From a virus: a stretch of 38,690 bases of DNA. Each line of letters opens with the position of its first letter. Position 1 is the stretch's first letter. This document shows positions 22,400-30,760 of the stretch, piece by piece. The stretch covers positions 1 to 38,690 of IMG/VR virus record IMGVR_UViG_3300046505_000047. One strand, given 5' to 3'. The position numbers and the translations under genes were made by a program. The notes under the pieces were generated by a model. The model had not been told where the DNA came from and ran no database searches. It saw only the letters and a list, made by a program, of their open reading frames with translations.

Positions 22400-24034
22400 T
22401 TACCGCCTTCCCGCGGCTGCGATCTTCGCGCCGCTTTCGGTCATGCCGAGAGCCCGGAAGCTCTCGTTCAGGCTGGCATCGACATCGACCGGGGCCGCGG
22501 TGCCGGCGCCGCCCATGCCGCGCACCTGGCCTGATCCGGTGATCTTGGCGAGGTAATCGACCTCGGCTGCGACGGACTCCTTGACGGAGGCCTTGAGGGC
22601 TTCCGCGTCGAGCTGGCCGTCTTTGACGGGCGGGTTCTTGCCGAGAGACTCGGTGAGCCGTCCCCGGGTGATGTCCGGGATCTGAGCCGACGCGAGCTCC
22701 GCGACAACGACGTCGCGAGCCTCACGCAAGATCAGCTTCTCCCGATCTCGTGCGCCTTCAGTGAGCGCCGTGTCGCGCTCCTTCTCGGCCGCCGCGAGCC
22801 GGGTCTGCGTTTCGAGCAGATCCATGTTCGAGACCTCCTGTGGGGGGACTGTGCGGCGACCCGCCGCTAGATCGGCGCCTGTGGTGGTCTCGCGAGCCTT
22901 GCGCCACGACTCCGCGAGGGAAACGATCTGACCGCCGGCTCCGGCGACAGTGACGAAGTCCACTGAGCCGAGTGGGTCAGCGATGATCCGCTCGACGATC
23001 GGCCCCTTCTTGCCTTCGGCCTCGCCCGACTTGAGCGTGCCCTTCATCCGGATGGACGTCCCGATGTTCGGCGCCAGCTCCTCGAGCAGAGGGGCGAACT
23101 CCCGGACCGGCTTGGCGGGCGCATACAGCCCGGGACCGGCGGGACCGGCCTCCTGGTACATCGCATCCGCGGCCAGAAAAGCGCCGATGTCCTTGAGCGA
23201 CCGCTCCGGCCGATCCGCCTCCTCGGCATAGCCCGGATGGTCAATGAACATCTTGGTGCCGGCGGTGAAGACCTTGGGCCCATCGCGGCGGAGCACGGCC
23301 TCACTGTAGTAGCCGGTCGCGCCCCAGCCGGGTTGGATCAGCTTGATATTCATCGTGCCATCCGGGCGGACCGCTGACTCGACGAGGGGAACGGTGTCGC
23401 CGAGCAGATCCGCGGCGGACTCCTCGAAGTCCGATGCCGGCGCTTCGCCGCTCTCGTCGTCCGGCCCGCCGATCTCACCGATCTCCGCGGTGACCCATGC
23501 CAGGACGGAAGGCACGACGGCCATCAGGCCCTCATAGGCCTTCTGGAGCATGGCCACCTGATCCGGCTCGTCTGCCTCGTCGGAGATGAGGTACAGGAGC
23601 GACTGCGCGGCGTACTCGATCGAGGTGACCACGCCGACACCGCGGGCCGCGTCGTTGGCCTCACCGGAGTAGGCCTCGGCCGCCTTGACGTCAGCGGGCG
23701 CCGGCTCGTCGCCTGAGTCGAGCGCCTTGAGCACGGAGGCGATTGCGGCGGCGGCGGTCTGGAGCTGCTTCTCGTTCGCGGAGGAGAGCACCCGGCCGAC
23801 TTCTACGAGGTTCAGGTGGGTCCGGTGAGCTTCCTGCATCTGGCCGGCCATCTTGGTCGCGGCCTTGCCGGCATCCGCCTTGGACATCCCGCGGCCGACT
23901 GCCTTGTTGGCCATCTTGACCCACGCGGCCTTCGCCTTGTCAGACCCCTTCGGCATCGCCTCGGTTGCATCGTCGGCGCTGAAGGCGGCGGCCTCTACGA
24001 CCGCGGCCTCCTGGAGCCATACCAGTTGTGACAT
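22400..24034 (-). CDS. Capsid maturation protease fused to scaffold
   Basis: Encodes 544 residues. The central part (about 235-390) has KMFIDHPGYAEE, NIGTSIRMKGTL and GSVDFVTVAGAGGQIVSL, resembling the His/Ser motifs of phage prohead proteases. The last ~130 residues form a charged helix (ETQTRLAAAEKERDTALTEG and on), as in scaffolds, so protease and scaffold seem to be one chain. The N-terminal ~200 residues include an AWVKMANKAVGRGMSKADAG helix of unknown role. ATG at 24034 shares bases with the MuF stop (TAATG). Confidence 0.75.
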   Translation of the reverse strand: MSQLVWLQEAAVVEAAAFSADDATEAMPKGSDKAKAAWVKMANKAVGRGMSKADAGKAATKMAGQMQEAHRTHLNLVEVGRVLSSANEKQLQTAAAAIASVLKALDSGDEPAPADVKAAEAYSGEANDAARGVGVVTSIEYAAQSLLYLISDEADEPDQVAMLQKAYEGLMAVVPSVLAWVTAEIGEIGGPDDESGEAPASDFEESAADLLGDTVPLVESAVRPDGTMNIKLIQPGWGATGYYSEAVLRRDGPKVFTAGTKMFIDHPGYAEEADRPERSLKDIGAFLAADAMYQEAGPAGPGLYAPAKPVREFAPLLEELAPNIGTSIRMKGTLKSGEAEGKKGPIVERIIADPLGSVDFVTVAGAGGQIVSLAESWRKARETTTGADLAAGRRTVPPQEVSNMDLLETQTRLAAAEKERDTALTEGARDREKLILREARDVVVAELASAQIPDITRGRLTESLGKNPPVKDGQLDAEALKASVKESVAAEVDYLAKITGSGQVRGMGGAGTAAPVDVDASLNESFRALGMTESGAKIAAAGRR

Positions 24035-24939
24035 TACGCGGCCTCCTGGGCTCTCTGGTAGAGGGCGGTGCAACGGCAGTTCGGGTGAACTGGCGCGTCA
24101 CCGTTGGGGAAGTCCTGGGCCGTCGGGATCCATCCGACGTCCTCGTTCTCCTGGCACTCCGGACACGGCGATCCGGCAGTGAGGAAGCTCTGCTCCATCT
24201 CCAGTCCGATGGCCGACAGGTCGTCGACCACGGCGCGGGAGCCGGCCTCGTATCCGAAGCCCAGCTCCGTCACGGCGATGACGTCCGCCCGATCGGTGAG
24301 GAAGGTCGGGATGCCCGGCTTGGCGGACGTCTCCCAGCCGTCATAGGTCTGGCGGATGGCCCCGGCGATCTTGCCGTATGAGTCGCCCGCTGCCAGCCCG
24401 TCAGTGATGACCTTTTCGAGCACCTTGCGGGTGGTCTCGTTGATCCCGACGACGCGCTCAGCTGCGCGACCGTCCAGCCACGTAACCGCACGAGGGTTAC
24501 TGAGCGTGAAGGTCTCGTCGATGTCGAGACTCATGGACTGCCAGGTGCCGCCGGCCAGCATCGCGGCCTCAAGCGCCGCCTGGATCGGATCGGTGAAGAG
24601 CGACAGCGTGGCGTCCGCCGCCTCATTGAAGGGGATGTCCCAGCGGGTCACGGCCTCCCGCAGACGGCGATGGATGTTCGGGGCCTCCAGCCGTGCGGCC
24701 TCATTGGTCGGGAAGCCCGCGCCGGTCTGGACGAGGTGGCTCAAGAAGGCCTTGCGCTGGGCGGTGAAGGCGACCCGGAGAGAGCGAGCCAGAGCCTTCT
24801 CAATCGGCGTGAGGGTCTTTACCTTGCCGGTGCGAGCGTTGGCCCTCTGCGCCTGTCCTACAGCCTCCAGCACGGCATCCAGCGCGTGATCCAGGTTCAC
24901 CGCGAGCCTGAGGTTGGCGAGGAGGAAGATGGCCGTCAT
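24034..24939 (-). CDS. MuF-like head morphogenesis protein
   Basis: Encodes 301 residues. The C-terminal part holds the MuF/SPP1 gp7 signature: DRADVIAVTELGFGYEAG, then SPCPECQENEDVG, then VHPNCRCTAL, where the two Cys pairs and His probably hold a metal. These minor head proteins sit near the portal and help initiate assembly. The start overlaps the portal stop (ATGA). Confidence 0.85.
   Translation of the reverse strand: MTAIFLLANLRLAVNLDHALDAVLEAVGQAQRANARTGKVKTLTPIEKALARSLRVAFTAQRKAFLSHLVQTGAGFPTNEAARLEAPNIHRRLREAVTRWDIPFNEAADATLSLFTDPIQAALEAAMLAGGTWQSMSLDIDETFTLSNPRAVTWLDGRAAERVVGINETTRKVLEKVITDGLAAGDSYGKIAGAIRQTYDGWETSAKPGIPTFLTDRADVIAVTELGFGYEAGSRAVVDDLSAIGLEMEQSFLTAGSPCPECQENEDVGWIPTAQDFPNGDAPVHPNCRCTALYQRAQEAA
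24482..24500. promoter_or_regulatory. Intragenic GTAACC-N7-GGTTAC site
   Basis: GTAACC (24482-24487) and GGTTAC (24495-24500) with a 7-base centre lie inside the MuF gene. The -35 position is not promoter-like, so this would be a binding site only, comparable in idea to stoperators. It could also be chance in a coding region. Confidence 0.3.
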
Positions 24940-26663
24940 GAGGCCACCGCCGCGGTCATGGCGCGGATGGCTTCCTTCAGCTCCCGGGACGCCTCTGCCA
25001 GATCAGGCGGGACAGGTCCCGGGACAACGGGCGGGACAATCGGCGGTGTCCCGATTGTGGCCGTGGCCAGCTCCTCGTTATCAGGGAAGAGCTCGTCAAG
25101 CATCTCGTCGATGTCCTCGAGACCGAGAGCAGAGAGGAGCAACCGGCTGACCGTCTTGAGATCCATCGTGCCGGCGAGGGTGCCCTGCGAGTTGCCCAGT
25201 GTGGCGGCGCGGACGATCGCGGAGATCCGGCCGTCAGTATCGCGTTCCAGGACGGACGGGAACTCGATGACGATGCCGCGGTCCATCGGCTCCCCACCTT
25301 CCTCGGAGGGATCGGGGTTCAGCTCCACCTTGCGCTCACCGGAGAACGGGTCGACGATGATGTGCCCGTTGAGCATCCCGTTCACTCGGATGGCCGCCTG
25401 GTCAATGACGTAGTTGAGGATGTCCACAAGGACGTCCGACCAGAAGGTCTGGCGGTTGCGCATCTTCAGCTCGGTCGGCCGGTCCAGTGACTTCGCCGTC
25501 GCGAGGTTGCCAGTGGACACGTCGCCGGACATCATCGTTTCGGGGATGCCCATGCCAGCGGAGGCCATGAGCCAGAGCCGCCGGCCCTCGTCCGGTGAGG
25601 CAGTGGCGCCGCTGGTCTTGACCGGGTTCATCTCCCAGCCCTCGGCACCGACGAACGTGGAGGCTGTCAGCGGGGGCGGGTTGCCCTCCATCCGCGAGCC
25701 GTCTGACACGAGGGTCGTGGAGAGCTTGTTCTTGGCGGCTGCCACTCCGGCCTTGCCGCCCTTGGTCGAGAGGCTCCAGGCGAAGCGCGAGAGGGCTCGG
25801 TGGATCGAGGCATAGTCCTCCAGATCCTCCTTGACGGCGCGGGCCCAGTCGATCGCGCTGTAGATCTCCGGCACGCCGAAGTCCATGTCGGCCAGACCAC
25901 CAGTCTTGACGTGGTAGATGGGCGCGTCCCAGTGGATGTCCAGCTGGCCGAACTTCGGGTTCTGCTTGTCAGGCTGGTATTTCCAGTCCGGGTAGTAGGC
26001 GCTCATGGTCTTGGTCGTGACGGTGCCCACGTCCGGGTCGACGTCCTTCACCGTCCAGGTGCGGTGGTAGAGCCAGGGCTCGTTCTTGTTCTCCGGGTTC
26101 TTGACGATGTCGCTGATCTCGTCGACGTTGATCGTGCCCACTCGCACGAAGCCGGTGCTCATGTTGGTGAACAGGACGAAGAAGAGGTTGGACTCGACCT
26201 GGAGCTGGCGCTCCCTCATGAGCCGGGCGGCATGGCCGGTGAGCTCCTGAGCATTCTGGCGGAAGTCGATGAATGCCTGGATCACGTCGTTGACCGGGTG
26301 GGCCTTGGCAGTGATGTTCACGCCCTGGCCCCAGACGTAGTTGGTCTGCACCTCCACGCCGTTGTGGATCAGCGGGTTCTTGAGGTAGGACAGCCGGGCG
26401 ATCCGGATGAGCTTCGCCAGACCGTCGCGGCTGAACTCCCGCTGCCCGGCGAGTGACTGGCGCATCCAGCCGGTGTCCTCGAGGGCCAGCTCCAACTCGG
26501 CGAACCGCTCCGAAAGCAGCTCGATCGTCGCGTCCGCCTGGTCGCGGACAGTCGCGACCTCCATCGTGGCGCGGGCGATCTCCGCGTGCATCTTCGAGGC
26601 GGGGACCATCTCCACGCCGCGGGCCTCGCGGGTTGCGGCAGGAGCGGTTCGCCGGCTGGTCAT
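24936..26663 (-). CDS. Portal protein
   Basis: Encodes 575 residues. After a long helix (about 25-65) it has LIRIARLSYLKNPLIHNGVE, VQTNYVWGQG and DIHWDAPIYHVKTGG, then a MMSGDVSTGNLATAKSLDRP segment, the layout of phage portals. The Pro-rich end (GTPPIVPPVVPGPVPP) is encoded by the GTCCCG-repeat segment. It forms the ring for DNA entry and tail attachment. The order terL - small gene - portal - MuF supports it. Confidence 0.9.
   Translation of the reverse strand: MTSRRTAPAATREARGVEMVPASKMHAEIARATMEVATVRDQADATIELLSERFAELELALEDTGWMRQSLAGQREFSRDGLAKLIRIARLSYLKNPLIHNGVEVQTNYVWGQGVNITAKAHPVNDVIQAFIDFRQNAQELTGHAARLMRERQLQVESNLFFVLFTNMSTGFVRVGTINVDEISDIVKNPENKNEPWLYHRTWTVKDVDPDVGTVTTKTMSAYYPDWKYQPDKQNPKFGQLDIHWDAPIYHVKTGGLADMDFGVPEIYSAIDWARAVKEDLEDYASIHRALSRFAWSLSTKGGKAGVAAAKNKLSTTLVSDGSRMEGNPPPLTASTFVGAEGWEMNPVKTSGATASPDEGRRLWLMASAGMGIPETMMSGDVSTGNLATAKSLDRPTELKMRNRQTFWSDVLVDILNYVIDQAAIRVNGMLNGHIIVDPFSGERKVELNPDPSEEGGEPMDRGIVIEFPSVLERDTDGRISAIVRAATLGNSQGTLAGTMDLKTVSRLLLSALGLEDIDEMLDELFPDNEELATATIGTPPIVPPVVPGPVPPDLAEASRELKEAIRAMTAAVAS
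24985..25053. repeat. Second GTCCCG/CGGGAC cluster, inside the portal gene
   Basis: Six hexamers lie at 24985, 25008, 25016, 25020, 25032 and 25048. The stretch 25007-25055 is nearly collinear with 9112-9160. It encodes the Pro-rich portal tail, so the coding constraint is loose. A related palindrome TTGTCCCGGGACAA lies in terL at 27367-27380. Confidence 0.5.
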
Positions 26664-26667
26664 TGGA

Positions 26668-27117
26668 TCAGGCCTCGCGGGCGGCGCGGATCATTCGACG
26701 AGCCTCGACCTTGGAGGTGCCCGGCTTGATTGCGATGCCGAGACCCTTGGCGATCTCAGTGAGCGCCGGCATCTTCAGCTCGGTCAGGTCGTCTACCGGC
26801 TCCTCCGCCGGCAGCTCGTCGTTGGCCTCGGGAACCTTCGGGTTGTTGATGGTGACGTGGACCTCGGTGCGGCCCACGGTTGCGGATGTCGCCGGCTCTT
26901 GGAGACGAACGATCTCGCCGCCGGTCGCGAGCTTCATGGCCTTCTCCGGCACGCACTTCGGGCAGCCGTTGTCCTGCTCGATGGAGTCGATGGAGCCGGC
27001 CTGGGCCTCGACGTGCTCGAAGGTCTGGCCGCACTCGGTTGTGATATGGCCCTTCTGATTGACACCGGAGATCCGATGCCACCAGTCCGGACCCTTGACG
27101 AATGGAGCTGTATCCAC
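26668..27117 (-). CDS. Protein with Cys cluster and HeH/SAP-like C-terminus
   Basis: Encodes 149 residues. An N-terminal metal-like cluster (TTECGQTFEH, then NGCPKCVPEK) is followed by an acidic linker. The end LTELKMPALTEIAKGLGIAI and then KVEARRMIRAA is a helix-extended-helix shape as in HeH or SAP modules. It may bind DNA or packaging proteins between terL and portal. Start is GTG at 27117, after GAGGAGT. Confidence 0.7.
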   Translation of the reverse strand: MDTAPFVKGPDWWHRISGVNQKGHITTECGQTFEHVEAQAGSIDSIEQDNGCPKCVPEKAMKLATGGEIVRLQEPATSATVGRTEVHVTINNPKVPEANDELPAEEPVDDLTELKMPALTEIAKGLGIAIKPGTSKVEARRMIRAAREA

Positions 27118-27128
27118 GGCGTTACTCC

Positions 27129-28604
27129 TCAGTAGGGGCTGATTTCAACTCGGTCGTCATACACGACACCCTGATCCTCATAGACAACCGGGGCTTGATA
27201 GAAGGCCAAGAGCAGGGCGTCAGCATCATCGGGCGAGCGGCCCAGTCGTTTGCGCACCTGCTCCTTGGCTTCAGCAATGATCCGGCCAGACCGGCGCTCG
27301 ATCTGGTACTTCGTGGCGACGAGCTGGGCGATCACGTTGTCATCCACGCCGGACAAGTCCCACTCCTTGTCCCGGGACAACTCCCGGCCGATCGTCCACC
27401 AGATCTCCGCCCGGAGGTTGACGAACCGCTCCGGGTCCGATGACTTCTCTGCCACGTTGACGCCGACGATCTCCACGTCCAGTCCGGCTTGCCGGCACAG
27501 ATCCCGGAGGTGGCCGGCGATGCCGTGGCCCACTCCGATCGTGTCGATGTTCACGACATGGGCGCCGGTCTCCCGGATGGCGAACATCACCTTCTTGACG
27601 ATGTTCTCCGGGTCCGCCGTGTGATCGGTCCACGTCGCGCCGGCCTTATTGCCCTTGCGCTCACGGATGACGGAGTAGTCCCCGCCGGCACCGACGTCCA
27701 CGCCGAGCACGGACGGGCCGGCGGACATCTCCTCATCCTCGAGGTGCTGGCAGGCGAGCACGTCCTGATACCGCACGAGGCTGTCAGCGGCGGCCACCGG
27801 GAACTCGCCCTTGACCTTGGACATGTAGAGCGGTGAGTCCTCGCCCCATTCCCTGCGCCGCTCCTCTACCCAGAGCTTGCTGACCAGCCCCTCGCTGACG
27901 ATCTCCGGGACCTGCTCGCCTGTGAAGTTGGGCGTGTCGAAGGCGCTGATCTTCATGACGTTCCACCCGCTGTCCGGTTTGCAGATGGTGGCGAAGTACG
28001 AGGCCGGATCGTCTGGGTTGCCGATCGCCAGGATGCGGCTGTCCTCGTTGGTCGTGAGGGTGATCGCCGCATCGAACAGAGACTTCGGCACGCCGCCGGC
28101 CTCGTCGACGATGACCAGGACATACCGGGCGTGGATGCCCTGAAAGGCGCTCTCGTCGTAGTCGTTCGGCTTGCGGCCCATGCCGACGAGCTCCTCACCG
28201 ATGTACCACTCGGTCTGATTGAGCCGTCCGATGAGGTGACCGCGGCGGTGCGCCTTGCCGATCTCTCGCCAGAGGATGACGCGCACCTGGCCGAATGACG
28301 GGGCGGTCGAGATGACGAAGGCGTCACCCGGCTCATGAGTGGAGAGCCACCAGGCGGCGATGCGGGAGGCGGTGAAGCTCTTGCCGGCACCGTGGCACGA
28401 CTGGACGGCCGTGGAGCGGTTGTCTCTGACGGACTGGGCAATGGCCGCCTGGGATGACCAGAGGTGCTCACGGAGCTTCACAGTGACCCACTCGACGGGG
28501 TTGGTAATCGGGGTCACTGAGCGGCGGAGCTTGATCCTTGCCGCTGCGAGGGCCAGGACGGTCCGCTGTGTCTCGTGAGGGAGCCTTGCGAGGGTGACGG
28601 TCAC
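27129..28604 (-). CDS. terL: Terminase large subunit
   Basis: Encodes 491 residues. Walker A is at about 70-77 (CHGAGKSF) and Walker B at 162-170 (VLVIVDEAGG). The nuclease has VDVGAGGDYS near 303, IDTIGVG near 356 and DDADALLLA near 466, supplying the acidic metal ligands. It pumps and cuts DNA during packaging. Start is GTG at 28604 without a clear ribosome-binding site, after a weak operator-like site. Confidence 0.95.
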   Translation of the reverse strand: MTVTLARLPHETQRTVLALAAARIKLRRSVTPITNPVEWVTVKLREHLWSSQAAIAQSVRDNRSTAVQSCHGAGKSFTASRIAAWWLSTHEPGDAFVISTAPSFGQVRVILWREIGKAHRRGHLIGRLNQTEWYIGEELVGMGRKPNDYDESAFQGIHARYVLVIVDEAGGVPKSLFDAAITLTTNEDSRILAIGNPDDPASYFATICKPDSGWNVMKISAFDTPNFTGEQVPEIVSEGLVSKLWVEERRREWGEDSPLYMSKVKGEFPVAAADSLVRYQDVLACQHLEDEEMSAGPSVLGVDVGAGGDYSVIRERKGNKAGATWTDHTADPENIVKKVMFAIRETGAHVVNIDTIGVGHGIAGHLRDLCRQAGLDVEIVGVNVAEKSSDPERFVNLRAEIWWTIGRELSRDKEWDLSGVDDNVIAQLVATKYQIERRSGRIIAEAKEQVRKRLGRSPDDADALLLAFYQAPVVYEDQGVVYDDRVEISPY

Positions 28605-28627
28605 GCCGCGGAGATTACTTCAGAAAA

Positions 28628-28647
28628 TGCACCCTGACAAGGTGACA
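28628..28647 (-). promoter_or_regulatory. Degenerate operator-like site upstream of terL
   Basis: TGCACC and GGTGACA with a 7-base centre resemble the GTAACC-N7-GGTTAC sites. It lies about 25 bases before the terL start. The -35 and -10 matches are poor, so promoter activity is doubtful. Confidence 0.3.
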
Positions 28648-28669
28648 TGGGTGAATTGAGCCCGTTTAT

Positions 28670-28816
28670 TCAGGGGGCGGTGGCAGTGGAGGCGGGCCCG
28701 ATCACCTGGAACGGTGCCGGCGTCGGCTGCGCGGCGGCCAGTAGATAGGTGAGGGCGAGCAGAGCCACGACCGAGAGGCAGAGGGCCCGATGGTGGAGAC
28801 GTTGCCGGCGGCTCAT
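28670..28816 (-). CDS. 48-residue membrane or secreted protein between terS and terL
   Basis: A short gene whose ATG 28816 overlaps the terS stop (ATGA). A basic N-terminus (SRRQRLHHR) is followed by LCLSVVALLALTYLLAAAQP, which fits a membrane anchor or signal peptide, and a Pro/Ala-rich end. Function unknown; a position inside a packaging module is unusual. Confidence 0.5.
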   Translation of the reverse strand: MSRRQRLHHRALCLSVVALLALTYLLAAAQPTPAPFQVIGPASTATAP

Positions 28817-29388
28817 GCCTTGCCCTCCGCCAAGATCCGCTCAACTTCAGCCATGACCTCGTCGACCGGTGCCCCGATGTCGGCGGCGATCCGGTCTACC
28901 TCGTGCTTCACGTCGATCGACATGTCCACTCGGACGTTGTCGCGGTACTTCTCCGGGCGGAGTGACTTCAGCAGGAACATCACCAGAAGGTCCGAGCCGT
29001 GGACGGCCGCCTGCACCTGATGGCCGTTGCCGTCGTACTGCGCTCGCTGGCCGATGGCCCGGTTCCGTGCGACTGCCTCCAGGGCCTCGATCGCCTCTTC
29101 CCTGGCCACGTCGAACCGAGAGGCGAAGGTCGGATCGGAGGCGAGCCACTCGTAGACCGACGTTCGAGGGACGTCCGCGGACTGGCAGCTCAGTCGGATG
29201 TTGCCTGTGTCAGCGAGCACCTTGAGAAAGGCGTCCTGATTGAGCCGACGCTTGGCTGCCATCGGGGTCTCTTTTTTGGGCGGTACGGCCTGGCGCGGAG
29301 AGCCTGGCGAGGTACGGGCCTTCTTGCTGGCCTGGCGTGTCGGTGTACTGGGCGCTGGGGTGTGTGGCGTGCTCTTGGGCTTTGTCAT
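28813..29388 (-). CDS. terS: Terminase small subunit
   Basis: Encodes 191 residues. A helix-turn-helix region (DAFLKVLADTGNIRLSCQSA, then VPRTSVYEWLASD) and a C-terminal SDLLVMFLLKSLRPEKYRDN segment match small terminase subunits that recognise the packaging site. The first ~42 residues are Pro/Lys-rich and disordered. ATG at 29388 has AGGTAGG five bases upstream; ATG 29262, after AAGAGA, would remove that tail and is an alternative. Confidence 0.8.
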   Translation of the reverse strand: MTKPKSTPHTPAPSTPTRQASKKARTSPGSPRQAVPPKKETPMAAKRRLNQDAFLKVLADTGNIRLSCQSADVPRTSVYEWLASDPTFASRFDVAREEAIEALEAVARNRAIGQRAQYDGNGHQVQAAVHGSDLLVMFLLKSLRPEKYRDNVRVDMSIDVKHEVDRIAADIGAPVDEVMAEVERILAEGKA

Positions 29389-29394
29389 TGCAAC

Positions 29395-29415
29395 CTACCT
29401 GACGGCGTGTAGAAT
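29395..29415 (+). promoter_or_regulatory. Plus-strand promoter with CTA-N12-TAG palindrome (site 1)
   Basis: CTACCTGACGGCGTGTAG (29395-29412) ends in the -10 TAGAAT (29410-29415), with TTGCAA about 16 bases before it. The -10 is only six bases from ATG 29422, so the transcript should be leaderless. The site also lies just upstream of terS on the other strand and may affect both. Confidence 0.6.
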
Positions 29416-29421
29416 AGAGGG

Positions 29422-29637
29422 ATGAACGACTACAACGGGTTCAGTGGTGCTCAGCGTACTAAGGCAGGGGCTTGGATCAGGGCCGAGAGGGCGGCCGGGC
29501 GTCTGCTGCCTCGTCCAACTGAGTGTGTGGCGTGTGGTCAGACGGGGCTGGCGATGGATGACCACGCCGAGGACTACTCGGAACCGTTTGGCCTCCATAC
29601 GATCGGGTTCCCTCTGTGCTGCAGATCTTGCCCTTGA
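29422..29637 (+). pseudogene. Truncated HNH-like phage protein
   Basis: Encodes 71 residues. NGFSGAQRTKAGAWIRAERA, CVACGQTGLAMDDHAEDYSE and FPLCCRSC match the N-terminal two thirds of a small phage protein family that normally continues with CH and an H-x-R-like end. Here the frame stops just after the second Cys pair. The 3' end overlaps the convergent PAPS-reductase-like gene by 161 bases. The promoter is intact, so a short peptide may still be made. Confidence 0.55.
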
Positions 29638-30085
29638 AGTAGCGGGCCAGGACGTGATCCATCTCGTACTGCGAATAGATCGTGCCCGGCTCGTCACCAA
29701 CGTCCGTGACCGCCCAGGACGGCAGCTGACGAACGTGCTCGCGGGTTTGGTCCCATTGGATGTATTCGCGGACATCGCCCAGCACAAAGAGGCTGGAGCG
29801 GAGCGGGACCGCGAACCACGTTAGGTCAGCCCAGTCGAGTTGGCGGTAGAAGTCCACGGTGTCGATGACCGACTGAGGGATCAGCTCCTCGTCGCGGAAT
29901 ACGACCTTGACGGGCAGAGCGCCGTATTCCTCTGCCACCTCCCGGACGAGGTGCAGGGTGACCAGTGAGTCCTTGCCTCCGCTGAACATCACGACCACGG
30001 TGTCGAAGAGATCGTAGATGTGCCGGATCCGGTCCTTCGCCGCGGTGAGGACGTCGATGTCGATGTACTTCTTCTGGCGGCTCAC
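29477..30085 (-). pseudogene. PAPS reductase-like PP-loop protein, probably truncated
   Basis: Encodes 202 residues. The PP-loop SGGKDS is at 35-40, followed by KVVFRDEELIPQSVIDTVDF and YEMDHVLARYFKGK, as in phage and DndC-like PAPS reductase proteins. After about residue 153 the chain changes to a Pro/Ser/Arg-rich tail that is simply the antisense of the HNH-like gene, so the true C-terminal half is missing. GTG at 30085 overlaps the ParB-like stop (GTGA). Confidence 0.7.
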
Positions 30086-30672
30086 TTGTCGGCCGCGATC
30101 GCGAGGTTGATCCGGAAAGCGTGGGTCTCGTTGGCCGCCTCCGGGTAGCGGCGGCGGAGCTTCTTGAGCCAGTCCTGCCAGGCTGCCTGCTGAGCCTCGT
30201 CGTCGAAGATCAGGGCGTACATGACGACCGGGTTGCCACCCGAGGCTTTCCAGTCGGCCTGAGCCATCCGCTCGTCGAGATCGCCTTGATCGTAGCCGGT
30301 GCCGGCGAGGCTCGAGGAGCTGGCGATCTCGGAGAGGAGCTCCGTGAGGAGAGACTCGTCGTAGGTGCCGAGATCCGCGGTCCGGTTGTCCGCGACCATG
30401 AAGGCCTTTGCCTCCGCGTCCGTCATCTTCACGCGGTTCACGGCGACCTCAGACCAACCGAGGGCGATCGCTGAGCGGAGCAGGTGGTTACCTGCCACCA
30501 CGAACCCAGACGAGTCCTGGACGACGATCGGCTTCTGCTGGCCGAACCTCTTGAGGCTCTCAGTGATCGCCCCGATGTCACCGTGTCGAGCGTTGCGAGG
30601 GTGAGGTTTCACTGATCCGATCGGCACGGCGAGGCCGGCGAGAGGGGGTGCGATATGTGAAGGCTTCATCAC
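30082..30672 (-). CDS. ParB/sulfiredoxin-domain protein
   Basis: Encodes 196 residues. PIGSVKPHPRNARHGD, ITESLKRFGQQKPIVVQ, FVVAGNHLLRSAIALGW and VADNRTADLGTYD are the boxes of phage ParB-like domains. The C-terminal ~60 residues may be specific. It forms a coupled pair with the PAPS-reductase-like gene, a combination I recall from phages and DNA-modification islands. The start is GTG 30672 or ATG 30669; AAGGGG fits both. The promoter region is shared with the plus operon. Confidence 0.75.
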   Translation of the reverse strand: MMKPSHIAPPLAGLAVPIGSVKPHPRNARHGDIGAITESLKRFGQQKPIVVQDSSGFVVAGNHLLRSAIALGWSEVAVNRVKMTDAEAKAFMVADNRTADLGTYDESLLTELLSEIASSSSLAGTGYDQGDLDERMAQADWKASGGNPVVMYALIFDDEAQQAAWQDWLKKLRRRYPEAANETHAFRINLAIAADK

Positions 30673-30682
30673 CTAGAACCCC

Positions 30683-30711
30683 TTGCATATCTACACGGCG
30701 GCGTGTAGTTT
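30683..30711 (+). promoter_or_regulatory. Promoter with CTACACG-N4-CGTGTAG palindrome (site 2)
   Basis: TTGCAT (30683-30688), 17 bases and TAGTTT (30706-30711) form a plus promoter for the operon starting at 30761. The spacer holds the best palindrome of the set, CTACACGGCGGCGTGTAG (30691-30708). The site sits between divergent transcripts and could regulate both. Confidence 0.65.
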
Positions 30712-30760
30712 GTGCGTGGCGGCCGGAGATGCCGGCCAGACACCCCGGAGGGTAGCACCC

